A program made the translations under genes and the position numbers. Positions 40,420 to 50,700 of a stretch of DNA of 64,000 nt are shown here, one piece after another; positions within the stretch are counted from its first letter, which is position 1; every line of letters begins with the position of its first letter. The DNA is taken from contig NZ_CP116339.1 in assembly GCF_028198165.1 (NCBI RefSeq), positions 4,532,556-4,596,555 on the forward strand. Direction: 5' to 3'. The DNA is from Pseudoxanthomonas sp. JBR18. GTDB lineage: Bacteria; Pseudomonadota; Gammaproteobacteria; Xanthomonadales; Xanthomonadaceae. Below the pieces are notes generated by a model that did no database searches, was not told where the DNA came from, and saw nothing but the letters and a program-made list of their open reading frames with translations.

Positions 40420-41340
40420 TCACAGGACATGCGCGCCAGGCGCGGCGATGCGCGACACCCAGGCCTGCGAGCTGAAACCGGCCTGGTCGAAGGCCGCCTG
40501 CACCGCCGGCGCGGCGGCCTGCGCCTCGGCCCGGCTCTCGAACCAGCCGAAGAGGCTGGGCCCGGCGCCGGAAATGCTGGCGCCCATCGCACCGCCCGCC
40601 AGCATCGCCGCCTTGGCCGAGTCGAAGCCGACGATCAGCGGCGAGCGACGCGGCTCGACCAGCACGTCCTTGAGGCCCGCACGCACCAGCGTGGCATCGC
40701 TGGCATGGCAGCCGGCCAGGACCAGGGCCAGGTTGGCGCTTTGGTGGACGAAGTCCTTCAACTCGTACGCGCCCTGCAAGGCGGCGCGGGCGCGACGGGT
40801 TTCCAGGATCGCATCCGGGTGCACCAGCAGGCTGTGCCAGCCTTGCGGCACCGGCACGCTGGCCAGGTGTTCGGCCGTGGCCAGGACCAGGCCGCCCAGC
40901 AGCATCGGCCCCAGGTTGTCGCCGTGCTTGCCGCCACTGGCGACCGCCTCGCCTTCCAGCGCGAACGGGTACAGCGCCTGCGGCGTCAGCGGCGCATCGA
41001 GCAGCGCATTGGCCGCCACCAGCGCCGCGACGCACGAAGCGGCCGACCCGCCCATGCCCGAGCCCAGCGGAATGCCCTTGTCGATCTCCATCTCGAAGCC
41101 GAACGACAGCCCCAGCGCCTCGCGCATCGCGATCAGCGCCGCGCCGGCGGTGTTGGACGGCGCGTCCAGCGGCAGGTCGACGGTGGTGCCGCGGATGGCG
41201 ACGATGCGCACTGTCGCCGCATCGATGCGACGCACGGTGACCGTGTCGCCCGGACCTTCGATGACGTGACCGAGGATGTCGAACCCGACCCCGACATTGC
41301 CGACCGAAGCCGGCGAGAAGGCGCGCGCTTCCCGCCTCAC
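40420..41340 (-). CDS. thrB: Homoserine kinase
   Basis: A 306-residue GHMP-family kinase phosphorylating homoserine. The ATP loop is [38 protein letters not shown] at the N-terminus and [12 protein letters not shown] at the C-terminus are family motifs. The GTG start overlaps the thrA stop by four bases (GTGA), giving tight coupling. Normal length. Confidence 0.97.
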   Translation of the reverse strand: MRREARAFSPASVGNVGVGFDILGHVIEGPGDTVTVRRIDAATVRIVAIRGTTVDLPLDAPSNTAGAALIAMREALGLSFGFEMEIDKGIPLGSGMGGSAASCVAALVAANALLDAPLTPQALYPFALEGEAVASGGKHGDNLGPMLLGGLVLATAEHLASVPVPQGWHSLLVHPDAILETRRARAALQGAYELKDFVHQSANLALVLAGCHASDATLVRAGLKDVLVEPRRSPLIVGFDSAKAAMLAGGAMGASISGAGPSLFGWFESRAEAQAAAPAVQAAFDQAGFSSQAWVSRIAAPGAHVL

Positions 41341-43832
41341 AGGCGCGCCCCCTGCCCGGCCGCCACACGCAGCAGGTCGGCGAACACGCCGGCGGCGGTG
41401 ACTTCCGGGCCGGCGCCTGGGCCCTGCACGATCAACGGATTGTCGCAGTAGCGGCGGGTGGTGAACTGCACGATGTTGTCGGTCAGACGCAGGTTGGCGA
41501 AGGCATGGTCGGCCGGCAGCTCGACCAGGCCGACGCTGGCGCCGGCGTCATCCAGGCGCGCCACGTAACGCAGCACCTTGCCGGCGGCCTTGGCATCGGC
41601 CAGGCGCTGGGAGAAGGCGGCGTCCACCTCGTGCAGACGCGCCATGAAGTCCTCGACGCTGGCCTGGCGCAGCGCCTCGGGCACCAGGCTTTCCACCTGC
41701 ACGTCCTCCAGCGACAGCGCCCGGCCGGCTTCGCGCGCCAGGATCACCAGCTTGCGGCCGACATCGGTACCGGACAGGTCATCGCGCGGATCCGGCTCGG
41801 TATAGCCCATCGCGCGCGCCTGGATGACCAGGTCGGAGAACGGCACCGAGCCATCGAACTTGTTGAACAGCCAGGCCAGCGTGCCCGAGAAGATGCCCTC
41901 GATGCTGGTGACCGTGTCACCAGTGTCGACCAAGTCGCGCAGCGTGGTGATCACCGGCAGGCCCGCGCCGACCGTGGCCTCGTAGCGGAAGCGCGCGCCG
42001 CTGCTGGCGGCGGCTTCCTCGATGGCCTCGTAACGCTGCAGCGAGCCGGCGCCGGCCTGCTTGTTGGGCGTGACCACGTGGATGCCGGCGGCCAGCCAAG
42101 CCGCGTAACGGTCGGCAACTTCCGGGCTGGCCGAGCAATCGACGATCACCGTATGCGGCAGGTGCGAGGCCAGCAGGTGCTCGGTGAAGCGGTCTAGGTC
42201 CAGCGGCTCGCGCGCCTGCTGCAGCTGCGCCTGCCAGTCGCCTTCGATGCTGCGCCCGGACAGCAGCATGCGCCGCGAGGAAGCGATGGCGCGCAGGCGC
42301 AGGTCCACATCGGCCTTGCCCAACAGCTGCGGCTGGGCGGCCTGCAGCTGCTGCAGGAAGGCCCGGCCCACATTGCCGGGGCCGATCACGCCCACCGCGA
42401 AGGTCTGCGCCGAGAGCCAGAAGCCGGCATGCGCCGCGCGCAGGGCCTTGGTTGCATCGCTGCTGGCGATGGCCACCGAGATGTTGCGCTCGGACGAGCC
42501 CTGGGCGATGGCCAGGATGTTCACCCGCGCCCGGCCCAGCGATTCGAACAAGCGCGCGGCCACGCCGGGCATGCCGGCCATGCCGTCGCCCACCGCGGCC
42601 AGCACGCTGACCCCATCGGTGAGCTGCACGCGCTGGATCTGGCCGATGCCCAACTCGTGGGCGAAGGCGCTCAGCAGCGCAGTGCGCGCCCGCACCGCGT
42701 CGGCGGATTTCACCACGCAGCAGATCGAATGCTCCGAGGAGCCCTGCGAAATCATCACCACCGACACCCGCGCGGCGCGCAGCGCGGAGAACACGCGCTC
42801 GGCCGTGCCCGGCACGCCGATCAGGCCGGTGCCCTCCAGGTTGACCACCGCCAGCTCGGGCGAGAGCGTCAGACCCTTCACCGGCCCGTTGGCGTCCTTG
42901 CGCGCGGTGATGCGCGTGCCCGGATGCTCGGGCTGGAAGGTGTTGCGGATGATGATCGGCAGGCCACGCTCGATCGCCGGCGACATGGTCTGCGGATGCA
43001 CGACCTTGGCGCCGAAGTAGGCCAGCTCGCAGGCCTCGTCGTAGCTCAGGGTTTCCAGCTGCACCGCTTCGGGCACCACGCGCGGATCGGCCGAGAGCAC
43101 GCCATCGACATCGGTCCAGATGTGCAGCTCGTCGGCGTTGAACAACGCAGCGAAGATCGCACCGGAATAGTCGCTGCCGTTGCGGCCCAGGGTGGTGATG
43201 CGGTTGCCGCGGTCGCGCGCGACGAAGCCGGTCACCACCACGCGCCGCGCCGGATGCGCCTGCCGCCACTGGGCCAGGCGCTGGGCGCTGGTGTCCCAGT
43301 CCACGTCTACGCCCAGCTCACCCCGGTCCACCACCAGCACCTCGCGCGCGTCGAGCACGTCGGCATCCTCGCCGCGACTGCGCAGGTGATCGCCCAGCAG
43401 GCGCGCCGAATACACCTCGCCGAGCCCCTGCACGCGCTCGACCACCTCGACCGGCAGCCCGCCAATCACCGACAGCGCCTGCAGCACCTCGGCCAGGCGG
43501 TCGAACTGCGCATCCAGCCAGTCCACCGTCGGGCCCGAGTCCTCGCCCAGCAGGGCCACGGCCGCGCCACGATGGCGGGCGCGCAGTTCATGCCAGTGAT
43601 CGCGCCAGTCGGCCTGGTCGTCCGCCGCGCGCGCGGCCAGGTCGATCAGGGCGTCGGTCACGCCCTTCATCGCCGACACCACGGTGACCTGCTCGTCCTC
43701 GTCGCGCGCCAGCAGCAGATCGGCCACGTGGCGATAGCGCGCGGCATCGGCCACGGAGGTGCCGCCGAACTTGTGGGCGACGACCCTGTGCGATGGAGAA
43801 GCTTGGACGGGTTCGGATGCGACGGACGACAT
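41337..43832 (-). CDS. thrA: Bifunctional aspartate kinase / homoserine dehydrogenase I
   Basis: An 831-residue fusion enzyme catalysing steps 1 and 3 of the threonine branch. ATG 43832 is preceded by GAGG. Upstream in-frame codons overlap the attenuator. The kinase domain begins [20 protein letters not shown] and has [28 protein letters not shown] domains with [19 protein letters not shown] and [19 protein letters not shown] follow. The dehydrogenase has [19 protein letters not shown] (NAD loop) and [18 protein letters not shown]. Threonine feedback through the ACT domains is expected from family knowledge. Confidence 0.97.
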   Translation of the reverse strand: MSSVASEPVQASPSHRVVAHKFGGTSVADAARYRHVADLLLARDEDEQVTVVSAMKGVTDALIDLAARAADDQADWRDHWHELRARHRGAAVALLGEDSGPTVDWLDAQFDRLAEVLQALSVIGGLPVEVVERVQGLGEVYSARLLGDHLRSRGEDADVLDAREVLVVDRGELGVDVDWDTSAQRLAQWRQAHPARRVVVTGFVARDRGNRITTLGRNGSDYSGAIFAALFNADELHIWTDVDGVLSADPRVVPEAVQLETLSYDEACELAYFGAKVVHPQTMSPAIERGLPIIIRNTFQPEHPGTRITARKDANGPVKGLTLSPELAVVNLEGTGLIGVPGTAERVFSALRAARVSVVMISQGSSEHSICCVVKSADAVRARTALLSAFAHELGIGQIQRVQLTDGVSVLAAVGDGMAGMPGVAARLFESLGRARVNILAIAQGSSERNISVAIASSDATKALRAAHAGFWLSAQTFAVGVIGPGNVGRAFLQQLQAAQPQLLGKADVDLRLRAIASSRRMLLSGRSIEGDWQAQLQQAREPLDLDRFTEHLLASHLPHTVIVDCSASPEVADRYAAWLAAGIHVVTPNKQAGAGSLQRYEAIEEAAASSGARFRYEATVGAGLPVITTLRDLVDTGDTVTSIEGIFSGTLAWLFNKFDGSVPFSDLVIQARAMGYTEPDPRDDLSGTDVGRKLVILAREAGRALSLEDVQVESLVPEALRQASVEDFMARLHEVDAAFSQRLADAKAAGKVLRYVARLDDAGASVGLVELPADHAFANLRLTDNIVQFTTRRYCDNPLIVQGPGAGPEVTAAGVFADLLRVAAGQGARL

Positions 43833-43863
43833 GGGGACCTCGGGGAAGGGAGGCCTCGCGCGC

Positions 43864-43891
43864 ATCAGGATGGGGGCTCCCGCATCCTGAT
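43864..43891 (-). promoter_or_regulatory. Candidate threonine-operon attenuator hairpin
   Basis: On the - strand, ATCAGGATG and CATCCTGAT form a nine-pair stem closing a loop with extra G:C pairs, 29 bases after the leader-peptide stop and 31 bases before thrA. A second hairpin (CACCCGG/CCGGGTG, 43942-43960) lies in the leader just after the threonine codons and could be the competing pause structure. There is no T-run after the distal stem, so termination may be incomplete or Rho-assisted. Confidence 0.6.
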
Positions 43892-43920
43892 CCGGGTGCG
43901 GGGCGGTGGTTGCGAAAAAC

Positions 43921-44055
43921 TTACGCTTGCACGGCCATCCACACCCGGTAGCCCCGGGTGATGGTGGTGGTAATGGTCGTGGTGCCAACGACTTCCAAAC
44001 GCAGGCTCGCGCCGGGCGCGTGCAAGGGTTCGGAAGGGGTGGGCAAGTGCGTCAT
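43921..44055 (-). CDS. thrL: thr operon leader peptide
   Basis: A 44-residue ORF on the - strand containing TTTITTTIT at residues 25-33 (seven Thr and two Ile), then RGYRVWMAVQA and TAA. This is the hallmark of ribosome-mediated attenuation of threonine biosynthesis, as in E. coli thrL. It ends 88 bases before thrA with hairpins in and after it. The N-terminal part (MTHLPTPSEPLHAPG) is not conserved in kind, so the true start might be an internal codon such as TTG. Confidence 0.8.
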   Translation of the reverse strand: MTHLPTPSEPLHAPGASLRLEVVGTTTITTTITRGYRVWMAVQA

Positions 44056-44063
44056 GGGCGGCT

Positions 44064-44092
44064 ACTGAAACCCATGCATGCAGCGCTGTCAA
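44064..44092 (-). promoter_or_regulatory. Possible thr operon promoter
   Basis: A perfect TTGACA -35 hexamer lies at 44092-44087 on the - strand, with TTCAGT 17 bases further as a weak -10. It would start transcription just in front of the leader-peptide ATG at 44055, leaving little or no 5' untranslated region. If real, the leader is nearly leaderless or starts at an internal codon. Confidence 0.4.
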
Positions 44093-44286
44093 GCACTGTG
44101 AAACAAGGCATTTGATGGTTTCACGAGCAACTTCGACAGCCGCCGTACGACGCCACGTGGTCTGCAAGCACGCGCCCGCCGAACACCTTCAAGTACAACC
44201 GAGGGAGCATGACGTGTGATCGGCTCGCTGCGTGCCCGATGCTGCACCTTGCATCGCGCTCGCTGCGCGGAACTGGCAGTCGCAAT

Positions 44287-44336
44287 TGGTGACCCCGAGT
44301 GGATTCGAACCACTGACCTTCCCCTTAGGAGGGGGA
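44287..44336 (-). other. Prophage attachment site: 3' half of tRNA-Arg(CCU)
   Basis: On the - strand the sequence reads TCCCC, loop CTCCTAA (anticodon CCT), GGGGA, a variable segment, T-arm AGTGG-TTCGAAT-CCACT, acceptor 3' strand CGGGGTC, A and CCA. The anticodon arm, T-arm and CCA are perfect, but the 5' half (D-arm, acceptor 5' strand) is absent upstream, where prophage-type sequence begins. This is the pattern left when a phage integrates into a tRNA gene and the complete gene is rebuilt at the other end. Confidence 0.8.
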
Positions 44337-44411
44337 CGCTTGGGTCAATGTTCATGCGGGTTTGCGCGCCTAGTGTGACCGCGCTGTGCCCATGGTGACC
44401 GGCGCGACCAC

Positions 44412-45617
44412 CTATCCCGCCCGCTCCACCAGACCCATGGCCCGGTCAACCGTGAACGTGACCGGATGTGTCCCGCATAGCTCGAACCAGGCGACACCCT
44501 CGGCAACCAGGTCCAGCGTGAGGGTGAACCTATTGGCCACCGGCCAGGAGATGAGCCCCTTGATCATGCAGTCTCCCCCAGGAGGAACCGCGGCCGTTGA
44601 CACGGCAAGCCGGCCCCAGTCATGGTCATAGGTGCCGTGCTCGTCCTTCATGTGTGCACCGAGGTTGACCGAGCCAATGTCTCCGAACGACGGCAGCCAT
44701 GTGGCCCCGCCTGTGTTCGCTATGACGCCCGCGACCTCAATGCCGGCAGGCGTGCATTCCAGGCTCAAGCCGTCCAGGGAAGCCGCCAGGCCCGTTGACG
44801 ACCGCGAGTCGGTGGCGCAGTGGCCGCCCTTGTACAGGAAGAAGACGCGGCGCTGTTCGCACTCCAAGCGCGCCTGTTCTGCGAGCCATGCGCCCTTGTC
44901 TCCGCGGCGTCCAAGGAACTCCCGATAGCCATCCAGATCCATGAATGCAGGATGGGTCCCATAAGCCGCGAGCTGCATGCGCTCGAAGCCGACGCGCTCC
45001 GCCTCTGCAAACAAGTCCTCGACCACGACGTCACCCTCGATGACATCGAAGTGGCGCATCTCGTACTGGGACTGGGGACTGCGGGAGTGGTCGGGGCCCG
45101 GCTCATGGAATGCGACGATGCCACCGGGTCCCAGCACGCGGAAGAACTCGCCAATCATTGGGAGCTGATCGCGGCAATGATGGAAGGCATCGAAGATCAC
45201 GATGCGATCGAACGACTCATCCGCGAACGGCAGCTTAGGGCCATCCAGCAGGGCGAAGGAAACGTTCAAGTGCCTGCCGACGGGATCGGAGTTGATGAGC
45301 TGTTTGCCAATTCGCAAGGCGTTAGCTGACACATCGGCCGCTGTAACCTCGCACCCCATCATCGCAAGAAGACGACTCACCCAGCAGGTGCCGGCGCCGA
45401 AGTCGAGAACCCTTGCAGCGTGGAACAGATTCAGCCCGGAGACGACCATGGCAATGCCGCCGACCGTGCCCGGCACCTCGTGGGGAGAGGCAAACGGTTT
45501 GCGGGCAACCGGGGAATCGATGGTGATCTTGGCGAAGTAGTCGTTGGCCTTCGCTGCATGCTCGGCGAAGGTGTACTTCTCCGCGATTTCCCGATAGTCA
45601 ATCAGATCTTGTTCCAT
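44412..45617 (-). CDS. Phage-borne methyltransferase with C-terminal polysaccharide-binding-like domain
   Basis: A 401-residue protein. Residues about 60-180 form a class I SAM methyltransferase (VLDFGAGTCWVSRLLAMMGC; FDRIVIFDAFHHC; FRVLGPGGIVAFHEPGP). The C-terminal 130 residues are beta-rich (VAGVIANTGGATWLP; VNLGAHMKDEHGTYDHDWGR; LTLDLVAEGVAWFELCGTHP), resembling domains appended to polysaccharide-modifying glycosyl- and methyltransferases. It is the last gene before the attachment site, downstream of the spike, a usual place for lysogenic-conversion genes. It may methylate host surface glycan to alter receptors. This is inference. Confidence 0.8.
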   Translation of the reverse strand: MEQDLIDYREIAEKYTFAEHAAKANDYFAKITIDSPVARKPFASPHEVPGTVGGIAMVVSGLNLFHAARVLDFGAGTCWVSRLLAMMGCEVTAADVSANALRIGKQLINSDPVGRHLNVSFALLDGPKLPFADESFDRIVIFDAFHHCRDQLPMIGEFFRVLGPGGIVAFHEPGPDHSRSPQSQYEMRHFDVIEGDVVVEDLFAEAERVGFERMQLAAYGTHPAFMDLDGYREFLGRRGDKGAWLAEQARLECEQRRVFFLYKGGHCATDSRSSTGLAASLDGLSLECTPAGIEVAGVIANTGGATWLPSFGDIGSVNLGAHMKDEHGTYDHDWGRLAVSTAAVPPGGDCMIKGLISWPVANRFTLTLDLVAEGVAWFELCGTHPVTFTVDRAMGLVERAG

Positions 45618-45625
45618 GCCCGGTC

Positions 45626-45662
45626 GCCGTCCTGAGATAGAGTCATCCTACCGCAGGACGGC
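45626..45662 (-). terminator. Hairpin between tail spike and methyltransferase genes
   Basis: GCCGTCCTG and CAGGACGGC form a nine-pair stem with a 19-base loop in the 52-bp gap. No T-run follows on the - strand, so read-through into the methyltransferase gene is possible. Confidence 0.4.
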
Positions 45663-45669
45663 GGGCCGG

Positions 45670-47652
45670 CTACATGCTCTCAGCCTGCCACATGACGGTG
45701 AGATTGGTCCCAGAGCCGACCGTCGTCCCCGACGTGTTTTTCACGCGCACCTTGAAGGTCGTCGCATTGCGTGAATGCACGCGCAGGTAGTAGCCAGTGT
45801 CCGGCTCGGTCTGCTGCACGTACACGCGCCGCGGCGTCATCGCCAGGTTGTGGGTAATCGTCAGATCACCGGCGCCATCCGTGGCCAGCGCAACCTCGCC
45901 GCCGCCAACGTAGCCAAACATCAGGCCCGTTCCACCCCAAAGCGGAGCAGAGCTGCCCGAGCGCGTCACATTGGCCTGCCTGACTTCGTTGCTGCTCGCA
46001 ACCTGGATGGCCGTCGTACCCGCTGTCACTTTGGCCCAGTTGGAGATGTGAACGTTCGTCATGCGCAGCAGCGAGTTGGTGCCGGACATGGCGATGGCGT
46101 ATGACCCGTAGTTGCCCAAGTCGCAATTCGCCATCGCAACTCGGTTTGCGTCACCTTCCATGATCATGCCGAAGGATCCAGCAACCTCGTCGGCTCCTGC
46201 AAAGATGCAGTTCTCAAAGAGCGCGGTTGACCCATCAGAGCCGGCCGTGAACTGGATCCCAATCGCGCCCGGGTCGATGTTGCAATTGCTGATCCTGAGC
46301 GCGTAGGCGGTGTTGCCCGCATTGTCCCCGTCGATGTAGATGCCCACGTTGTGGTAGATCGAGAAGCAACTGGACAGGACCGCATTGTCAGACCTGGAAA
46401 TGCGATAGGCCTTCAGGTTCGCCAGGGTGTAGCCGCGCACGTTGACGTGATCCGACCAGAACGGCCAGATCTGCACGTTCTCGATGCGGCACGTATCGAA
46501 GGACTGATCCAAGTCGATGCCCGTGTTGAACGGCTGCATCTTCAGGCGATTCACGTGGAGGCGCCCGAATCCTGCAGAGGTGATCTTGATGCCCTTGTAA
46601 GCGTTGAGCAGGCAAACGTCCTCGACGGTCAGGTCAACGCCATAAGTGATGATGTCGTAATCGTAGACAGTCGGGGCCCAACCCGCCCCAGGGGTGGCAT
46701 GCGTGCGGAACACGCCAATCCTCCGCACCATGACACCGCCGCCGACAGGGCTCCCCGCGTTTGCGTTGCACTGGAACGCTACGCCGCTGTGCGCAGCATG
46801 GAACCAGGTGCCGCCTCCGCGTGGCTTCGGCGCTTCGGTTGAGTTGGTGTAGGGGGTGACGCCCACACCAGAGATGATGACGCCGTTCTTGACGTTGATG
46901 GCGCTGGTCGTCTTGTAGACGCCCGGCGGGCAGAACACCTCCGCCCCCCCGATCAGGTAGGCGTAGTCGATGGCCGCTTGCACAGCAGACGTGACATCGA
47001 GCAGTTCCGTCCCCGCCTTGACATCGGCTCGCTGGGCAGAGGTCATGAAGTCGAAAGCGCTGATCGAATCATCGAGCTTGTCCCTTGCGGACCTCTGCTG
47101 GGCCCCAGTGGCAGAGCGCTTGTAGGCCACCAGGTCTGCGCCCTTCCCAACGGTGGGGTCGGCGAGATTCGGACGCAGCAACATATCCCCGGTGAGGGTA
47201 TTGCTCCCGACTTCAACGCCTTGCCCATCTGCAGAGACCACGAGCGGCCCCAGCGCGCTCCAGTTCGGAATTTCCCCGTTGTTGGAAGACGTGAGCGGGA
47301 CCTTCAGAGAGCGAGTCGTGTCATCGGCAACCTGCTGAATCTGCATGACACGTGCGTCGAAAGCGTCTTCATGCAGCTCGGGGAGGAACTTCCCCTGATT
47401 GGTGATGTCGGTGTCCTGCGTGAGCGGCATGGTGCGCACCAGGACGATGCTGGCGCCATTTGCAGGCGGCGTGATGAAGGTGATGGTGGTACTGACGGCG
47501 CCCAGGTTCGCCACCGAATACCCGGACGTGAGCAGCACTGAGTCCAGATAAACCTGGATGTGGCTCGCGCTGAACGCGCGGGGTCCGTTGAAAACCAAAG
47601 CAGCACCGTTGCCCGTGTAAATCTTCCGGCGATCATTGCTTGCGACGGTCAT
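45670..47652 (-). CDS. Tail spike / tail fibre protein with beta-helix
   Basis: A 660-residue virion protein starting at ATG 47652 with GGAGAGGAAGA ahead. Residues about 1-125 are a podovirus fibre head-binding domain (TGNGAALVFNGPRAFSASHI; TTITFITPPANGASIVLVRT; LHEDAFDARVMQIQQVADDT). Residues about 205-560 have pectate-lyase-like right-handed beta-helix repeats (GAEVFCPPGVYKTTSAINVK; ALRISNCNIDPGAIGIQFTA). The C-terminal part has DLTITHNLAMTPRRVYVQQT. It should bind and perhaps cleave host polysaccharide. There is no C-type lectin fold as in BPP-1 Mtd. Confidence 0.85.
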   Translation of the reverse strand: MTVASNDRRKIYTGNGAALVFNGPRAFSASHIQVYLDSVLLTSGYSVANLGAVSTTITFITPPANGASIVLVRTMPLTQDTDITNQGKFLPELHEDAFDARVMQIQQVADDTTRSLKVPLTSSNNGEIPNWSALGPLVVSADGQGVEVGSNTLTGDMLLRPNLADPTVGKGADLVAYKRSATGAQQRSARDKLDDSISAFDFMTSAQRADVKAGTELLDVTSAVQAAIDYAYLIGGAEVFCPPGVYKTTSAINVKNGVIISGVGVTPYTNSTEAPKPRGGGTWFHAAHSGVAFQCNANAGSPVGGGVMVRRIGVFRTHATPGAGWAPTVYDYDIITYGVDLTVEDVCLLNAYKGIKITSAGFGRLHVNRLKMQPFNTGIDLDQSFDTCRIENVQIWPFWSDHVNVRGYTLANLKAYRISRSDNAVLSSCFSIYHNVGIYIDGDNAGNTAYALRISNCNIDPGAIGIQFTAGSDGSTALFENCIFAGADEVAGSFGMIMEGDANRVAMANCDLGNYGSYAIAMSGTNSLLRMTNVHISNWAKVTAGTTAIQVASSNEVRQANVTRSGSSAPLWGGTGLMFGYVGGGEVALATDGAGDLTITHNLAMTPRRVYVQQTEPDTGYYLRVHSRNATTFKVRVKNTSGTTVGSGTNLTVMWQAESM

Positions 47653-47663
47653 TCTTCCTCTCC

Positions 47664-47692
47664 AAATGAAAAGGCCCGCGCATGGCGGGCCT
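47664..47692 (-). terminator. Terminator between giant ejection-protein gene and spike gene
   Basis: On the - strand AGGCCCGC, short loop, GCGGGCCT, then TTTTCATTTGG. The T-run directly follows the stem, and the spike ribosome site GGAGAGGAAG comes immediately after. The same layout occurs before the capsid gene. Confidence 0.75.
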
Positions 47693-47715
47693 GGTGGCGT
47701 GCGGGGTGTGGTGTG

Positions 47716-50700
47716 CTACTGCTCGTCTTTCGGGCGGCGGTACATGAGGTAGGCCGCCGCCTCGGCCGGGTTGTCAGGGGTGTACTGCCCGGTGCCCACG
47801 TCGTAGAGGTATTCGCCGGTGGTCAGCATCTGGTTGCTGGGGATGCCGGTCACCGGTCCGGCAGCGCGAACGCCGGTCTTGATCAGCTTCTCCGTGTCGA
47901 CCTCATCGTCCTCGGCGAACCAGTCGTGTCCCTCAGTCCATGCCGCCTGGCCGAACCTGGAGAGGGCCACGCCAGCGTCGACGATCGGATTGGGCCGGCT
48001 CGACTGGTGTTTGCCTTCCATGGCCGCCTCGACGGCCGATGCCACTTCACGCACCAGCGGGAACGTCTGCAGCGGGAACAGCGCCGACTTGCGTGCAAGC
48101 CAGGCCGCCCAGTCGTCTGCATCCAGGCCGTCGTCGTCATCGTCTCCAGGACCGCGCCCCATCATCAGCTCGAACACGGCGTTGGAGACCACGGCGGCAG
48201 ACAGCCACGTGCCGATGGCTCGCGCTGGCGACTGCACCCGGCCCAGGTACAGCCCGCGCAAGCCTGACTCCTGCAGCCGGTTGTTCATGATGACCATGGG
48301 GCCGATGAACATGCGCACCCACTTGTAGCGTGGGTCGCGCTCGGCGGCCGAGAGATCCTTGGGGGCGCCGGCTTGCTGCGTCTGCCGGATCGCCTTGTCC
48401 GCCAGCAGCACCGCATCGGCCTGGCCAGCTCCCTCGGCCAGGGCCTGCTGGTAGCGGCCCAGCCAAATGGCGCGCTCCGAGATCGGCACCACCCAGCGGT
48501 GCACCTCCATGGCCATCTTCATGGCCGCGGCGCGGATCCCCTTCTTCCCAGTGAGCTTGCCGAGCACCTGCTGGTAGCTCGTATCCAGCGAGTCCGCCCG
48601 GTCCAGCATGAAGGGCGACAGCTCGTGGATCGCGCGCGTTGCCGCAGCCGGGTTGCGGTAATAGGCCGTGTAGCCGGTCGCCAGGTACTTGGGATCCACG
48701 CGCGCGGCCGCCTGGATCGGCGCCACGACCGAGTTGGCCAGCACCAGCGGGATGCGAAAGCCGAGCGCGGCCACGGCCGTGTTGGTCAGCACGGCGTCGG
48801 CTAGCTTCTCGGTCATCTTCGACCCCGGCTCGGCGATCGACGCGCCGGCGACCGCGTTCTTCACGCTGCCGTAGAGCGAGTGATAGGCGCCCTCGGACAG
48901 CCGCTCGATGATCAGGCCTTTCAGCTCGCCGTCCTCCAGGACCCGCAGCGCCTGCTTCACATAGCCGCGGTGGGACAGGTCGGTGATCACGTCGTTAAGG
49001 TGGCGCGACAGCACTGCGTGGTAGTCCAGCAGCATCGGTGCGACGTAGTCGGTGCGCTCCTTGGTGTGACCCTTGCTGGTCATGGCCCGCGAGAACGTCC
49101 CGCCCATCACGCGCTCCTCGGCCGCGCGCGCCTGTTGGGTGCCGCCGCGCGAGGCCCGGGGGTCGTACACGGCCGGGTAGTAGCCGCCGCGCAGGCTGAT
49201 CTGCGCGCCGCCGGCACCGGTGAAGACCAGGGGCGTCGGCTCGATGCGCTCCGGCGCAACACCGGATAGGCGCTTCTGCTGCGCCTCGATGTCCGGCCAC
49301 AGCGAATCCACGGCATCCCAGATCCGCTGGATCATCTGCCCATCGGCCGGCGTCAAATGCCCCAGCATCTCGGCGATGGTCCCATGGGTGAATCCGGTCG
49401 TGCCGCCGTCGGACAGGTAGCCGCCGCGCATCAGCTTGTCGCGATTGCCGGCGTTGCCCATGTTCAGCGCCAGCGACACGATCGTGTTGCGGGACACCGA
49501 GCGCCCAAGGCCCTGGATGTACACCTTCCGCTGCAGGTCAGCGCGCTGCTCGCTGGTCATCGCGTCGGCCATCTCGGCCAGCATGCCGCCGACCTTCTTG
49601 CGGTAGTCGATCCGCAGCTGTTGGGCGGCCTCGGCCTGGTTCCACAGGTAGTCGTGCCAGGGGCCGGATTCGCCGCCGTCCAGCCACTCGACGACCGTTT
49701 CCGGCCGCACGACCCAGTCCAGCAGGCCCTCGTAGGCCGCGCCCACGCGCTGCATCACGGTGCGGTCGGCGTCCGAGAACGGGACCGGGGCGCCAGACGC
49801 AAGCGCGGTGCGGATCGCGTCGGCCATCTCGGCCTGGGCGGCCTTCCATTCCCGCTTGTCCTTGCCCTTCAGCAGTTCGTTCTTGAGCCTGGCCAGGTGC
49901 GCGATGTTGGTCACCGCGTCGTGCAGCTCGCGCAGCTCGGCCAGCGTCATGTCCTGGTAGTTGGTGACCCGCTCGGCCTCCACGCGCGCCAGCAGCGTGT
50001 CCGTCACGGCGGTCAGGTCGTCGTCGGCCTGCCGCGCCTCCACCCAGGCCCGCAGCGACTGACGGCGCGCCACTTCGCGGCCAGACACCGGCCGGAACTC
50101 GAACGCCTCGGTCAGCGCGTCCATGGCCTCCAGGTAGTCGGCGCCGGCCAGGCCCAGGCGCTCGCGGGCCTTGCCCTCGCTCTGCCTGCGGATGTCGCCC
50201 GCCTTGCTGGAGATCTCGTCCTTGGCGCGACGCGCGGCGGCGTAGAGGGCCGCGTTCAGCGCCTGCCGGCGCTTGGCCAGCAGCGCGGCCCCATAGTCAC
50301 CGCCGGCCGCCGCGCGTGCGGAGTCGGCAGCCGCGCGGCGCTCGGCCACCAAGTAGTCGTTCGGGCGGATCTGCCGGTCCGTCTTGCGGGCCACCACGTC
50401 TTCCGCAACCGCGCGCAGCTCGCGCCGATTGGGGCGCGGCTCGCCGGCCAGCTGCGCCAGCACAGCCAACTCGCGATCAAGCACCTGGACGCGCTTGGAG
50501 TTGTGCACCGCTTCCAGTGCCAGCGCCGGCAGCGACCCATCGGTCATCGGGTTGCCGTGCCGCTCGTGCATGCGCCGGCGCACCTCATCCGGGATCGTCG
50601 CCAGCACCTGGTCCACACCCCACAGCCCCTGCACCAGCTCGTCGCCGGAGGAGAACCCCAGCAGCGCCGCCGCCTCGTCTGGATGAATCCCGCCATCGCG

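Noticed and set aside
44216..44400. A complete tRNA gene at the prophage border
   Set aside because: Only the 3' half folds. There is no D-arm or 5' acceptor strand in the sequence before it, so it is recorded as an att site.
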